IMG/VR virus record: IMGVR_UViG_3300028864_000019 | Coordinates: 47,870 to 111,869 of that record | Length of the DNA: 64,000 nt | Reading direction: 5' to 3' (one strand) | Origin: a virus | Shown: piece by piece, positions 7,632-15,166 of the stretch | Position numbering within the stretch: position 1 is the first letter of the stretch | How the letters are laid out: each line of letters opens with the position of its first letter | The notes under the pieces: model-generated | What the model saw: only the letters and a program-made list of their open reading frames with translations | Told to the model about the DNA's origin: nothing | Databases searched by the model: none | Made by a program: the position numbers and the translations under genes

Positions 7632-8453
7632 TTAAATTGCTGGTGCTAAATCTTCTATTACTTTTTCTAAAGGTTTTTCTATAACCTTGCCGTCCTTTAA
7701 TAATTTATTATATATGTATGTAATTCCTATAGGTTTCAAAAGTGTTTTATAGTTAGTTTGTCCTGTCCATTGATTAATTACTGGAATAACTTTAAAATAC
7801 TTTGTATAAGCTTGATAAGGTACATTATTAGACATTAATATCTTTTTATCTTTTAACCAAGCAAATAGTCTTGTTCTCCCTAATTCTTTAGATTCTAATA
7901 TTTTAGCATATGTACCAATATCATAACAATTATTTGTATTTACAAACTTGTCTACCAAACTTACAATAGGTTTCATTTCAGCATTCTCATCTTTTAATAA
8001 TAAATTTTCTTCTTTCAGTCTAGTTACTTTGTTTTGTAAAATAGTCATAGCTTGGAGAATAAATTCATCATCTGACATTTCACCACCAGATACTTTTTCT
8101 TCTCCATTTATGTACGCTCCATCTTTTCTAATTGCAGGGATAACTACTCCTGTGATCCATTTTTTAAAATCTTTAGCTATCTTAAATCTTTCAGGATTTC
8201 TTTTAGTTATAGATAATACTGAATTATATAATCCACTTTCATTAATTACTAAACATTCTTGCTCCCCTCCAAGGGTAAGCAAAGTTTGCGTATCCTTCTC
8301 ATCATCATCTAAATTCCTTGTCATATCAGTAGCTTTGTTATATTGTAATACTTTTGCAACATCTGAACCCATAAACCAAATTACATTGTCAATTTCAATT
8401 GCTCTTACCTCACCAAACCTTTCATTTAAAAATTCTTGTACTTTATTACCCAT
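7632..8453 (-). CDS. phage antirepressor (BRO-N plus ANT/KilAC)
   Basis: The N-terminal BRO-N domain (about 1-110) shows the typical path VRAIEIDNVIWFMGSDVAKVL ... LINESGLYNSVLSI ... FKKWITGVVIPAIRKDGAY. A short coiled linker follows. The C-terminal ANT/KilAC DNA-binding domain (about 150-270) contains DIGTYAKILESKELGRTRLFAWLKDKKIL. ATG 8453 has a GGAAGAGAG ribosome binding site; the ATG six codons upstream has none. By family it antagonises a phage repressor, most likely the XRE protein at 1728-2039. Confidence 0.85.
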   Translation of the reverse strand: MGNKVQEFLNERFGEVRAIEIDNVIWFMGSDVAKVLQYNKATDMTRNLDDDEKDTQTLLTLGGEQECLVINESGLYNSVLSITKRNPERFKIAKDFKKWITGVVIPAIRKDGAYINGEEKVSGGEMSDDEFILQAMTILQNKVTRLKEENLLLKDENAEMKPIVSLVDKFVNTNNCYDIGTYAKILESKELGRTRLFAWLKDKKILMSNNVPYQAYTKYFKVIPVINQWTGQTNYKTLLKPIGITYIYNKLLKDGKVIEKPLEKVIEDLAPAI

Positions 8454-8546
8454 AATTCTCTCTTCCTTCATATTTATTAAACATATTTTTTATTTAATAT
8501 GCCTGTATAAGGATACCCCCGTATAAGATATCCTTAAGCCTACATA

Positions 8547-9152
8547 CTATTCTGCATCAATTACCACATCTTCAACTATTGCCCTAGTAATATCAATACT
8601 TAACAACTTACAAATTAAATATGTCACATATCCGTCCAATAATATATTTTCTTTATTAATTGTAATATCTTTATCAAATTTTTTATTAACTTTATAATAA
8701 TTTAATCTTTCAGAAATTTTATCTATTGATGGCGGAGTTAATTTGAATGAATCTTGAATATTAATATTTTTTACATTAATATAAATTTTTTCTTTATTAA
8801 ATTCATTGCATTTAGACTGTGCTTCTTCTTTGCTATAGAATAAATTTTCCTCAGCTCTATTTAAATTACTATGTCCACAATATCCTTTATATTTTACAGA
8901 TGCTTTAAGATTACTATCTAAACTGACTTTATAAGATGTTATTTGGAATGGTTCATCACAAACTACATGAATTTGCTTGTTAGATACAAACTTACCTTGT
9001 CCCATACATTCAGGACATCTCATAACTTTATCATTGTATGTAATTGTCTTTTTACCCTCGCATACATGACAAACTTTTTCTTCTTTGATTTGCTTTATTG
9101 TATAGAATATCTCACCTTTTTCAAATTTAACTGGTATTATTAATTCTTTCAT
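8547..9152 (-). CDS. DnaJ-type zinc finger plus ParB-like C-terminal segment
   Basis: Residues of about 27-55 hold two CxxCxG-type knuckles (CHVCEGKK and CPECMGQG), as in the DnaJ cysteine-rich region. Residues of about 155-195 (DITINKENILLDGYVTYLICKLLSID) match the ParB/Srx-like motif of a strand, 'I-DG-h-hh', then a helix. The combination is seen in phage proteins of unknown role. It is driven by the good promoter at 9196-9243. Confidence 0.6.
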   Translation of the reverse strand: MKELIIPVKFEKGEIFYTIKQIKEEKVCHVCEGKKTITYNDKVMRCPECMGQGKFVSNKQIHVVCDEPFQITSYKVSLDSNLKASVKYKGYCGHSNLNRAEENLFYSKEEAQSKCNEFNKEKIYINVKNINIQDSFKLTPPSIDKISERLNYYKVNKKFDKDITINKENILLDGYVTYLICKLLSIDITRAIVEDVVIDAE

Positions 9153-9195
9153 TTTACATTTCTTCTTCTTACTTTAATTTATTTTTATTAATATT

Positions 9196-9243
9196 AGTAT
9201 AAACTTTCCATTTTTAATTGTCAATTGCTTTTTATATTAATTT
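9196..9243 (-). promoter_or_regulatory. sigma-A-type promoter with upstream 15-bp element
   Basis: Minus strand: AAATTAATATAAAAA (9229-9243), TTGACA (9219-9224), 17 nt, TATACT (9196-9201). It directs transcription into 8547-9152. Confidence 0.8.
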
Positions 9244-9268
9244 ATCATAACCTATTCAAATGAGTAAT

Positions 9269-9793
9269 TTAATTACTCCATAAACAAGTTAAATTACCCA
9301 TTGAATTATCAAAACAACCATATAAAAAGTTTAAATCTAAGTAATTATTTTCATTATTTAATCTTTCTTTTAAGAATCCATTATCTTCATTCTCTATATC
9401 ATCTATAAAGTTATTCCAGCTACTTGATATAAAGTTAATAAATCCTTCATCGTTTCCACGCTCTTTAAATCTTCTTATCCATTCTACTTTTAAATCTTTA
9501 TTAGGATATACCATAATAACTTTAATATTATTCTCTTTTAGAGCTTTCCTAACATTATCATGGCTTGATACAAATATTACATCAACTTTTCCTATATTCT
9601 CTTTGATATGCTTAATATAATTCGTAGGAAACTCAGGATTCCTCTCTTTAGTATTATTACTATTCTCGTCTTTAACCCAACTAAATTCACTACTGTCGCT
9701 ATCTAACATAGCATATATATCTTGATGATTCCTAAAACAATAACTCTTTCCACATGCAGGAAATGCACTAATTACAAATGTTTGTTTTCTCAT
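9269..9793 (-). CDS. phage P-loop kinase-like protein
   Basis: A Walker A motif lies at residues 10-18 (AFPACGKSY), followed by a D-x-D pair (MLDSDSSEF) that would bind the phosphoryl acceptor. A strand ends in VDVIFVSSH, with a later basic 'lid' (EWIRRFKERG). The arrangement is that of small adenylate- or nucleoside-kinase-like phage proteins; the substrate is unknown. Length 174 fits this family. Confidence 0.65.
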   Translation of the reverse strand: MRKQTFVISAFPACGKSYCFRNHQDIYAMLDSDSSEFSWVKDENSNNTKERNPEFPTNYIKHIKENIGKVDVIFVSSHDNVRKALKENNIKVIMVYPNKDLKVEWIRRFKERGNDEGFINFISSSWNNFIDDIENEDNGFLKERLNNENNYLDLNFLYGCFDNSMGNLTCLWSN

Positions 9794-9828
9794 ATTTTTA
9801 TACCTCTTTCTTTTTTATTTTTTTTAAT

Positions 9829-10098
9829 TTAGTCTATTTCAATATTAATATTATAATCGTTTTTGATATCCATAAATTCATGATCTTGAATATCAAATAT
9901 TCTATATAAAATATCCCCAATTATTTCATCTTTATTAATTAATTCAAGTCTAATTTGACAATCTTCTTTTCTGTAACAACCACCCATATTATTTATAGAT
10001 TTTCTAATATTCATCCTTTCTTGTAATAATGTTTCCATTGCTCTTTCTACATCTCTTTTACTTTGTGTAATTTTTAAAATTCCATTTTCAATTTTCAT
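9829..10098 (-). CDS. hypothetical protein (89 aa)
   Basis: A well-placed AGGAGG before ATG 10098. A short N-terminal helix pair with basic residues (TQSKRDVERAMETLLQERMNIRKS) is followed by an acidic tail. No family recognised. The leader holds an A/T-rich near-palindrome (10118-10175) similar to that before 3122-3355. Confidence 0.55.
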   Translation of the reverse strand: MKIENGILKITQSKRDVERAMETLLQERMNIRKSINNMGGCYRKEDCQIRLELINKDEIIGDILYRIFDIQDHEFMDIKNDYNINIEID

Positions 10099-10187
10099 TT
10101 TCTTCCTCCTAATTTTAATTGATAATTATTATTGATAAAATTCATGTTTTATTTACTATTGATTATTATTTTCAATTAGTTCTATGT

Positions 10188-10215
10188 AAAAGAAAAGGAA
10201 CTTATTAAAAGCTCC
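10188..10215 (-). terminator. rho-independent terminator
   Basis: Minus strand: AGGAGCTTTTAATAAGTTCCTTTTC. An imperfect stem ends in a T-run directly after the gene at 10229-10474. Confidence 0.6.
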
Positions 10216-10228
10216 TGAATTATAATTA

Positions 10229-10474
10229 TTACTTATCTACTGCATTTGCTAAAGCTTCAGCAAAATCAAAACTCTCTCTATATTCCTTACAATTAAATTG
10301 AATCTTTTCGTCTGTTATGCCGTCTTCAATACATCTGCAACAATCACCAGTTAACCAATCACCACATGCAGTTGCTCCATGTTTATGAATATATTTTTTA
10401 AATACTTCTTCATTTACAGAAATTTTATCTTCACCTAGACTAATTGTTTTCTTAAATTCAAATAGTTTATCCAT
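10229..10474 (-). CDS. hypothetical Cys-containing protein (81 aa)
   Basis: An 81-residue protein with five cysteines in ACGDWLTGDCCRCIEDG and NCKEYRE, which could bind a metal. No family recognised. A terminator follows immediately. Confidence 0.55.
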   Translation of the reverse strand: MDKLFEFKKTISLGEDKISVNEEVFKKYIHKHGATACGDWLTGDCCRCIEDGITDEKIQFNCKEYRESFDFAEALANAVDK

Positions 10475-10622
10475 TTTTATATTCCTTTCTTTTTTATATA
10501 CTTTTTATTACGGTTTATTTTACTAATTTTAACATACTATTTCATATTCTTCTAATATTATTTTATACGCTCTAGACCTTCTTTTGTTAACTATATAAAA
10601 TCTTTATTAGTTTTTATTAGAT

Positions 10623-10652
10623 TTTAAAAAGGAACTACAAAAAAATAGTAGT
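10623..10652 (-). terminator. rho-independent terminator
   Basis: Minus strand: AACTAC, a T-rich loop, then GTAGTT followed by CCTTTTT. It lies after the coiled-coil gene at 10669-11100. Confidence 0.65.
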
Positions 10653-10668
10653 TATCTCTTTATTACTA

Positions 10669-11100
10669 TTACCAATCTAACCCAACTAATTTATCGCCCT
10701 TTACTTCCCAACATAGATTTTTTAATTGTTCTAACAAACTCATATTATACCATTGGATACTTCTATTTCTAAAACTTGATGCAGAATGAGCATATATTTT
10801 TTGTTCCTTTAACCATTTTTCTAACTCTGACATGTTATTATTGAAATCTTTTAAATTTATATTACCTTTATAATTTGCTTTTATATCAAATGTTATATAA
10901 ACATCTCTATCAACATTTTCTAGACTTAAAACATTTTTTGTAAATTTTTTTTCTATAATGTCTCTATCACTTTCTTTTTGTTTCTTCAATTCTTCTCTCT
11001 TTTTATCTAAAATTATTTTTAATAAAGTTTCTCTCTTTTCTATTTCTCTTAACTCTTTTTCCATTTCTTCAACTTCATTATTTAATTTATTACTTAGCAT
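10669..11100 (-). CDS. coiled-coil hypothetical protein (143 aa)
   Basis: ATG 11100 follows AAAGGTGG and is preferred to the GTG at 11112. Residues of about 5-50 form an obvious heptad coiled coil of E, K, L and I. The C-terminal part (VYITFDIKANYKGNINLKDF ... SIQWYNMSLLEQLKNLCW) is globular. Its leader shares a 17-nt block and the spacing to the ribosome binding site with the gene at 11516-11686. Confidence 0.6.
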   Translation of the reverse strand: MLSNKLNNEVEEMEKELREIEKRETLLKIILDKKREELKKQKESDRDIIEKKFTKNVLSLENVDRDVYITFDIKANYKGNINLKDFNNNMSELEKWLKEQKIYAHSASSFRNRSIQWYNMSLLEQLKNLCWEVKGDKLVGLDW

Positions 11101-11159
11101 ATTAACAACCACCTTTATATTTAATTTATTTCTTTTATGTATCTCTTATCTATGTACTT

Positions 11160-11188
11160 AGTATATCATGGTTTAATCTAATTGTACA
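11160..11188 (-). promoter_or_regulatory. probable promoter for the coiled-coil gene
   Basis: Minus strand: TGTACA (11183-11188), a 17-nt spacer, TATACT (11160-11165). A copy of the AAATTAAT element lies 12 bp further upstream (11201-11215). Confidence 0.55.
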
Positions 11189-11261
11189 TAGATTTTAAAC
11201 AAATTAATAGAAAACTAATCTACATATTCCCTTAAAATAATCAGTTTATCATAATATTCCT

Positions 11262-11462
11262 TTACACTATAACTAATATATTATCATTATTATTAAAAAT
11301 TATATCTTTTACAGTTGCGAAAATTATTGTCTTATTATATTCTTTTGCTAACTGTTTTAACATCTCTTTATCTGCCTTGTTAAGTTGTGCACTTCCTACC
11401 ATTAAAATATCTTTTTCATTTTCTTGTAGTTCTTTTAATACTTTAGATACATATATATTCAT
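11262..11462 (-). CDS. small hypothetical protein (66 aa)
   Basis: A 66-residue protein with a strand-helix-strand look (DILMVGSAQLNKADKEMLKQLAKEYNKTIIFATV), a small Rossmann-like half. AAAAGGAAG precedes ATG 11462. Function unknown; it lies 53 nt downstream of 11516-11686. Confidence 0.55.
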   Translation of the reverse strand: MNIYVSKVLKELQENEKDILMVGSAQLNKADKEMLKQLAKEYNKTIIFATVKDIIFNNNDNILVIV

Positions 11463-11515
11463 CGTTAATAACTTCCTTTTCTTTTGATTTAATTATTTCA
11501 CAGTTTTAATTTATT

Positions 11516-11686
11516 TTAATCCTCCAACTTACCTACTAATCTTTCAAGCTCATCAATTGATAAGTTAAATGTTTCGGGTTTGCCTTTATATCCTATGTAT
11601 TGATGCACTCTTACTGCTACTTTGCCTAGTACTATTATTTTTATAGCTCCTAATTTTTTAGTTTCATATATATTGCCTTGTTTCAT
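11516..11686 (-). CDS. small hypothetical protein (56 aa)
   Basis: ATG 11686 is preceded by AAGGGG and is preferred to the ATG at 11707. The sequence (LGAIKIIVLGKVAVRVHQY) looks like a small beta barrel ending in an acidic helix. The promoter at 11746-11793 drives it, and its leader resembles that of 10669-11100. Confidence 0.55.
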   Translation of the reverse strand: MKQGNIYETKKLGAIKIIVLGKVAVRVHQYIGYKGKPETFNLSIDELERLVGKLED

Positions 11687-11745
11687 ATTCAACAACCCCT
11701 TAATCACATTAATTTATTTCCGTGGTATCTCTTATCTATGTATTA

Positions 11746-11793
11746 ATTATAATGCTATATTAAATCAAAGTCAATAACAAATTAATATATAAA
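11746..11793 (-). promoter_or_regulatory. sigma-A-type promoter with reversed 15-bp element
   Basis: Minus strand: TTGACT (11769-11774), 17 nt, TATAAT (11746-11751). The 15-bp element is present at 11779-11793 but in the opposite orientation to most promoters here. Confidence 0.75.
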
Positions 11794-11976
11794 CAAAAAT
11801 TATTTTCTGGTGGTTTTGTAGTCAATATAGAAGTTTTAAGCGTGTTTTGTTTTTAATGGTAACTTATACTATATTTTGATTTGTGAGCGTTCTGTGGCTT
11901 ATATGAGCTTAATTTTATCTATATATAAGGTTGTTAGTATTAACTAGTATTTATATTAACAACCTTATTTTTTATT

Positions 11977-13197
11977 TTACATTTCATCAATGAACTTTTT
12001 AGTTCTTTCAATTCCTGCATTGTAATCTGCTTCTGAATTGTAAACTTCTGCTATGAAATCACCCTCGCAATAAGTCAATATTGTTTTTAATTCATTGTTA
12101 TATATATTCATTTGGTAATATTCAATATATAAATCCCTATAGCCCTTGTTTTGATAAAGTTCATACAATATACCTTTATCTATTGATCCTCTGTAAATCG
12201 TTCTAGTAGCTTCTATTGTTTCATTATCTGCATAGATATTAATTACCTTTTTAAGTTCCTCATTATCTGTATTTATTTTAAATGGTAATATTTCATAGTT
12301 ATCTAACATCTCATCATATTTGTTATGAGTAACTTTGTTTTTGTTTTCTTGTTTGTCTGCTGATACTTCTAAATTATTTAATGTATAGCCTTTATATAAA
12401 TTCCATTGGAATAGTTCGCCTGCTCCAATACTATTAATTTCTATATCGTGTTTATGATGTCCACTTATTCCAATTGTTACAACTATTTTATTATCTTTAT
12501 ATATTAATACTTCTTGTAGGTTGATCCAATATTTATCACAACTTAAAACATACTCTTGAATTTCTTGAGGTAGTTCGTTCCAGTTTGTAATATATACAGT
12601 TTTTAAAGTTTCAATATTATTAAAATCGTTAGCATTTGGACAAATTTGTTTTTCTATCATTTCATCTAATAAACTATAGTAATATTTTAAATGATTTGCA
12701 ATTCCTTTTAATTCTATTTCGTTTTGTTCATTTTCAAAATTATATTCTTCAATAGTCTTATATATTTTATCTATAAAAGTGCTAACAACTTCAAATGATT
12801 CTTTTTGAGTTTCTAAAGATTCAGTATTGATTGATAAAATTACCTTTGAAGATTCTTTTTTTAATTCTTCTAATACTGAAGGTTCAACTTCTACAATTTC
12901 TTGAACTACTTCAACTGGATTAAGTTCTTTTACTGCTATTATAGTGTCGTTTCTTATAGTTCTTGTATCTTCTTGCATTTCAGAAATCCATTTACCATCT
13001 TCAAGTCTTGCATGTTCATTGATATATTCACAAGTAACTATTACACTTTTACCAGTTTTATTAGATTCAATTCTTATTATTTTTTCAGTTGATCCAAAAT
13101 TAAAAACTCTTTCATCTCCAACCTTTAAGTTAATAGCTTTGATTCCTTCAACTATTCCAATTCCTTGTAGTCTTAAAATTCCTTCAAATTCTCTCAT
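11977..13197 (-). CDS. large hypothetical protein (406 aa)
   Basis: The largest protein of this accessory block, in a strong single-gene unit with its own promoter (13321-13365) and AAGGAG. Residues 1-95 look like a beta-barrel module (LKVGDERVFNFGSTEKIIRIESN ... VIVTCEYIN). The middle (100-190) is helical and acidic. The last 200 residues are mixed, with IGISGHHKHDIEIN and repeated Y-rich strands. No catalytic motif or family recognised. Confidence 0.65.
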   Translation of the reverse strand: MREFEGILRLQGIGIVEGIKAINLKVGDERVFNFGSTEKIIRIESNKTGKSVIVTCEYINEHARLEDGKWISEMQEDTRTIRNDTIIAVKELNPVEVVQEIVEVEPSVLEELKKESSKVILSINTESLETQKESFEVVSTFIDKIYKTIEEYNFENEQNEIELKGIANHLKYYYSLLDEMIEKQICPNANDFNNIETLKTVYITNWNELPQEIQEYVLSCDKYWINLQEVLIYKDNKIVVTIGISGHHKHDIEINSIGAGELFQWNLYKGYTLNNLEVSADKQENKNKVTHNKYDEMLDNYEILPFKINTDNEELKKVINIYADNETIEATRTIYRGSIDKGILYELYQNKGYRDLYIEYYQMNIYNNELKTILTYCEGDFIAEVYNSEADYNAGIERTKKFIDEM

Positions 13198-13281
13198 TTT
13201 GATCTCCTTATATGCTTTTCAGGATTAAGCATAACCATATATTTTTTACTTTTAATATTAATTTGTTTTATTCCTATGTAA

Positions 13282-13296
13282 GTTACAAGTTGTAAC
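13282..13296. promoter_or_regulatory. 15-bp palindrome in the leader of the 406-aa gene
   Basis: GTTACAAGTTGTAAC is a perfect palindrome with a one-base centre. It lies between the promoter (-10 at 13321) and the coding start (13197). It could be an operator or a small RNA hairpin. A copy of AAATTAAT lies closer to the ribosome binding site (about 13247-13268). Confidence 0.45.
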
Positions 13297-13320
13297 TTGT
13301 TTCTGTTCTCTATATATACT

Positions 13321-13365
13321 ATTATACGCTCGTGTTTAGATAATGTCAACAAATTAATGTAGAAA
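13321..13365 (-). promoter_or_regulatory. sigma-A-type promoter with reversed 15-bp element
   Basis: Minus strand: TTGACA (13344-13349), 17 nt, TATAAT (13321-13326). The element at 13351-13365 (plus-strand AAATTAATGTAGAAA) touches the -35 box in reversed orientation. Confidence 0.85.
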
Positions 13366-13395
13366 CAACTGATATTTTTTAATTATTTTTAGGCA

Positions 13396-13420
13396 ATAAA
13401 AAGAAGCTTTTTCAAGCTCC
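13396..13420 (-). terminator. rho-independent terminator
   Basis: Minus strand: GGAGCTTGAAAAAGCTTC followed by TTTTTATT. It would end transcripts coming from the right. Confidence 0.6.
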
Positions 13421-13662
13421 AGTTATTTATATTATAGTCAGATAATATTTTAATAAATTTTATCTCTTAAATACTCTCTTATGCTTCCAAATGCTCTAGT
13501 TTTCAAGGGTATAATTAGAATAAAATGGATATTTTAAAGATATATGTAAAGCTCATATGGACGTTTTAAGATTATATATTTTTATATGTGTTATTCGTTG
13601 CTGAATTGATTTAATGTTGATCTGGTGGTTTGTATGATGTTTAGTTTATTAATTTTAGACAT

Positions 13663-13690
13663 TAAAAAAGAAGGTCTTTTAACCTCCTTA
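13663..13690 (-). terminator. rho-independent terminator
   Basis: Minus strand: GGAGGTTAAAAGACCTTC followed by TTTTTTAATG. It overlaps the stop of the gene at 13688. Confidence 0.7.
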
Positions 13691-14077
13691 ATTATTAAAC
13701 CATTCTATTAATTCATTTTCGTTATTACACTCGAACAATAATTCATCAAAATTATTGTCCCACCCATAAACCACAAATTTAAAATTATCTGCATCATCTA
13801 TATTAATTGAATATATAAGTTGACCATCTGCACCTGAAATATTGAGTTCATCGTAAGCTCTGTGATTTTTAAACCAAATATGCATATCTTGTGAGTCAAA
13901 TTTTGAATCTTTAATATTTTTAATTATATTCCCCATGTAAATTGTTTTATCCCTTAATTGTCCATCTTTACAGTTCCAATCAAACCAGCCTGCATCAATT
14001 TGTGTATCTATTTTCTTTTTATTAAAATCTCCATTGTTAAATTTTTCAATCCATTGATTCATGTTTATTTTTATCAT
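13688..14077 (-). CDS. hypothetical protein (129 aa)
   Basis: A 129-residue protein rich in D, N and W (GWFDWNCKDGQ ... GADGQLIYSINIDDADNFKFVVYGWDNNFDELLFEC). It has the strand pattern of a small beta sandwich and an acidic tail. AAAGGAG precedes ATG 14077 and a terminator overlaps the stop. Family not recognised. Confidence 0.6.
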   Translation of the reverse strand: MIKINMNQWIEKFNNGDFNKKKIDTQIDAGWFDWNCKDGQLRDKTIYMGNIIKNIKDSKFDSQDMHIWFKNHRAYDELNISGADGQLIYSINIDDADNFKFVVYGWDNNFDELLFECNNENELIEWFNN

Positions 14078-14219
14078 TATTAATTTACTCCTTTATATCT
14101 TAGTTGTTTTGCTTCTTTAATATATTATATGATTTATGCACCTAAAAGATTCCTATTTAAATTAAATATATTAATTTATTTCTGACTACTTAAAAGTTGA
14201 AATTTATTAGCTGACAAAC

Positions 14220-14243
14220 TAAAAAGAAGCCTTTCAGCTTCTT
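14220..14243 (-). terminator. rho-independent terminator
   Basis: Minus strand: AAGAAGCTGAAAGGCTTCTTTTTAG, a 7-bp perfect stem followed by T's, at the stop of the gene at 14246. Confidence 0.75.
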
Positions 14244-14245
14244 AA

Positions 14246-14461
14246 TTAATTTATACATATTGTTTTTAATGGTCTTGGTGCTACCATATCATCACTCATA
14301 AGTGATAAACTAAAATGTTTTGAAAAACGTTGGCTATTTTTGAAATTGTTATACATCTTTTTAGCTTCTGCAATAGTTGAACATTCAATATTGAATGATT
14401 GTACTTGATCAAAATTTCTTCCCCTTCTGCAAGATATTGAGAATGTTGATATTTTATTCAT
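14246..14461 (-). CDS. hypothetical protein (71 aa)
   Basis: A 71-residue basic protein (ISCRRGRNFDQVQSFNIECSTIAEAKKMYNNFKNSQ). The pattern of a strand followed by a 'T-x-AEAKKMY' helix resembles small phage proteins that share their leader type. Its 5' leader is nearly the same as that of the next small gene upstream (14577-14708). Confidence 0.55.
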   Translation of the reverse strand: MNKISTFSISCRRGRNFDQVQSFNIECSTIAEAKKMYNNFKNSQRFSKHFSLSLMSDDMVAPRPLKTICIN

Positions 14462-14514
14462 TTTAAAAACTCCTTTGATATATACCTTAACCGCCTTGTA
14501 GGTCGGTGGTGTTT
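14462..14514 (-). promoter_or_regulatory. leader hairpin next to ribosome binding site, copy 1
   Basis: Minus strand: a CCACC...GGCGGT hairpin, then GTTAAGG, ATAT, AAGGAG, TTTTAAA and ATG. It matches the leader at 14709-14761 in order and spacing. Confidence 0.5.
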
Positions 14515-14576
14515 TTTGTAAGTGACCACTTTTTCAAGTGGTTTCGTATCAATTTTCAGATACTCTTCAGACTTAC

Positions 14577-14708
14577 TTATTTTACTCTGTTTATATATTC
14601 CATTCGTTTGATACTATTTAAACTGCTCCAACTTGGATAAATTCCTAAACTTTCACATTCTGCATAATATAAATCAATTGCTTTTTCTCTTATTTCTAAA
14701 GTTATCAT
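14577..14708 (-). CDS. small hypothetical protein (43 aa)
   Basis: A 43-codon frame starting at ATG 14708 with AAGGAG. The sequence MITLEIREKAIDLYYAECESLGIYPSWSSLNSI resembles the short helical YxxxxxLGhxP motif of small phage and conjugative-element proteins. Function unknown. Confidence 0.5.
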   Translation of the reverse strand: MITLEIREKAIDLYYAECESLGIYPSWSSLNSIKRMEYINRVK

Positions 14709-14761
14709 TTTAAAATCTCCTTAATATTTGCCTTAACCACTATTTCTAGTTGGTGGTTTTT
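14709..14761 (-). promoter_or_regulatory. leader hairpin next to ribosome binding site, copy 2
   Basis: Minus strand: AACCAC...GTGGTT hairpin, then AAGG, ATATT, AAGGAG, ATTTTAAA and ATG. This is the second copy of the leader type seen at 14462-14514. Confidence 0.5.
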
Positions 14762-14910
14762 AATTTGCTTTATCTTTATAATTTATTATATGCTTATTAG
14801 ATTATAATTACCACAACTTTTTAATAGATTAATGTATAAACCATTCGACAAATTGCGATAAAACTGAGTTTTTATTTGGATATTGATTATTTATTTCAAT
14901 TAAAATAGGA

Positions 14911-14945
14911 ATAAAAAGAAAAGGATATATAAAAATATACCCTCA
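14911..14945 (-). terminator. rho-independent terminator
   Basis: Minus strand: AGGGTATAT, a T-rich loop, then ATATATCCTT followed by TTC and T-rich sequence. It lies after the gene fragment at 14954-15166. Confidence 0.6.
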
Positions 14946-14953
14946 ATACCTTT

Positions 14954-15166
14954 TTAACTAACTTGATTTTTAAATGCAAAATATAATGATTTACTTTTAA
15001 AATATTTGTGACAATCAAACTTAGTATATACTTTCCAATTCCCCTTAATACATGCTATTTGTTTGTCTGTTGGCTTGTCTTTCTTCCATTTAGCATTCTT
15101 ATCTATAAAACTACTTCCATATGTATAAGCCATATTATCAACATTATCTACTAACAATATTCCCAT
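14954..15166 (-). pseudogene. fragment resembling the C-terminal tail of a phage helicase
   Basis: The frame overlaps the end of the GIY-YIG gene by 16 nt and has no convincing ribosome binding site. It carries AKWKKDKPTDKQIACIKGNWKVYT, close to the 'W(R/K)xxPATEKQ' tail of phage DEAD/SNF2-type helicases. I read it as the 3' remnant of a larger gene that was cut when the GIY-YIG gene arrived. It may still be translated from an internal start. No 5' part of such a gene is seen on the other side of the endonuclease. Confidence 0.4.

Noticed and set aside
12901-13228. Plus-strand frames opposite the 406-aa gene
   Set aside because: They are mirror frames of an A/T-rich gene with no ribosome binding site.
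11800-13680. Similar spacers with CTGGTGGTTT (about 11809 and 13622) as one RNA family
   Set aside because: Only short stretches match, and no common fold could be drawn.
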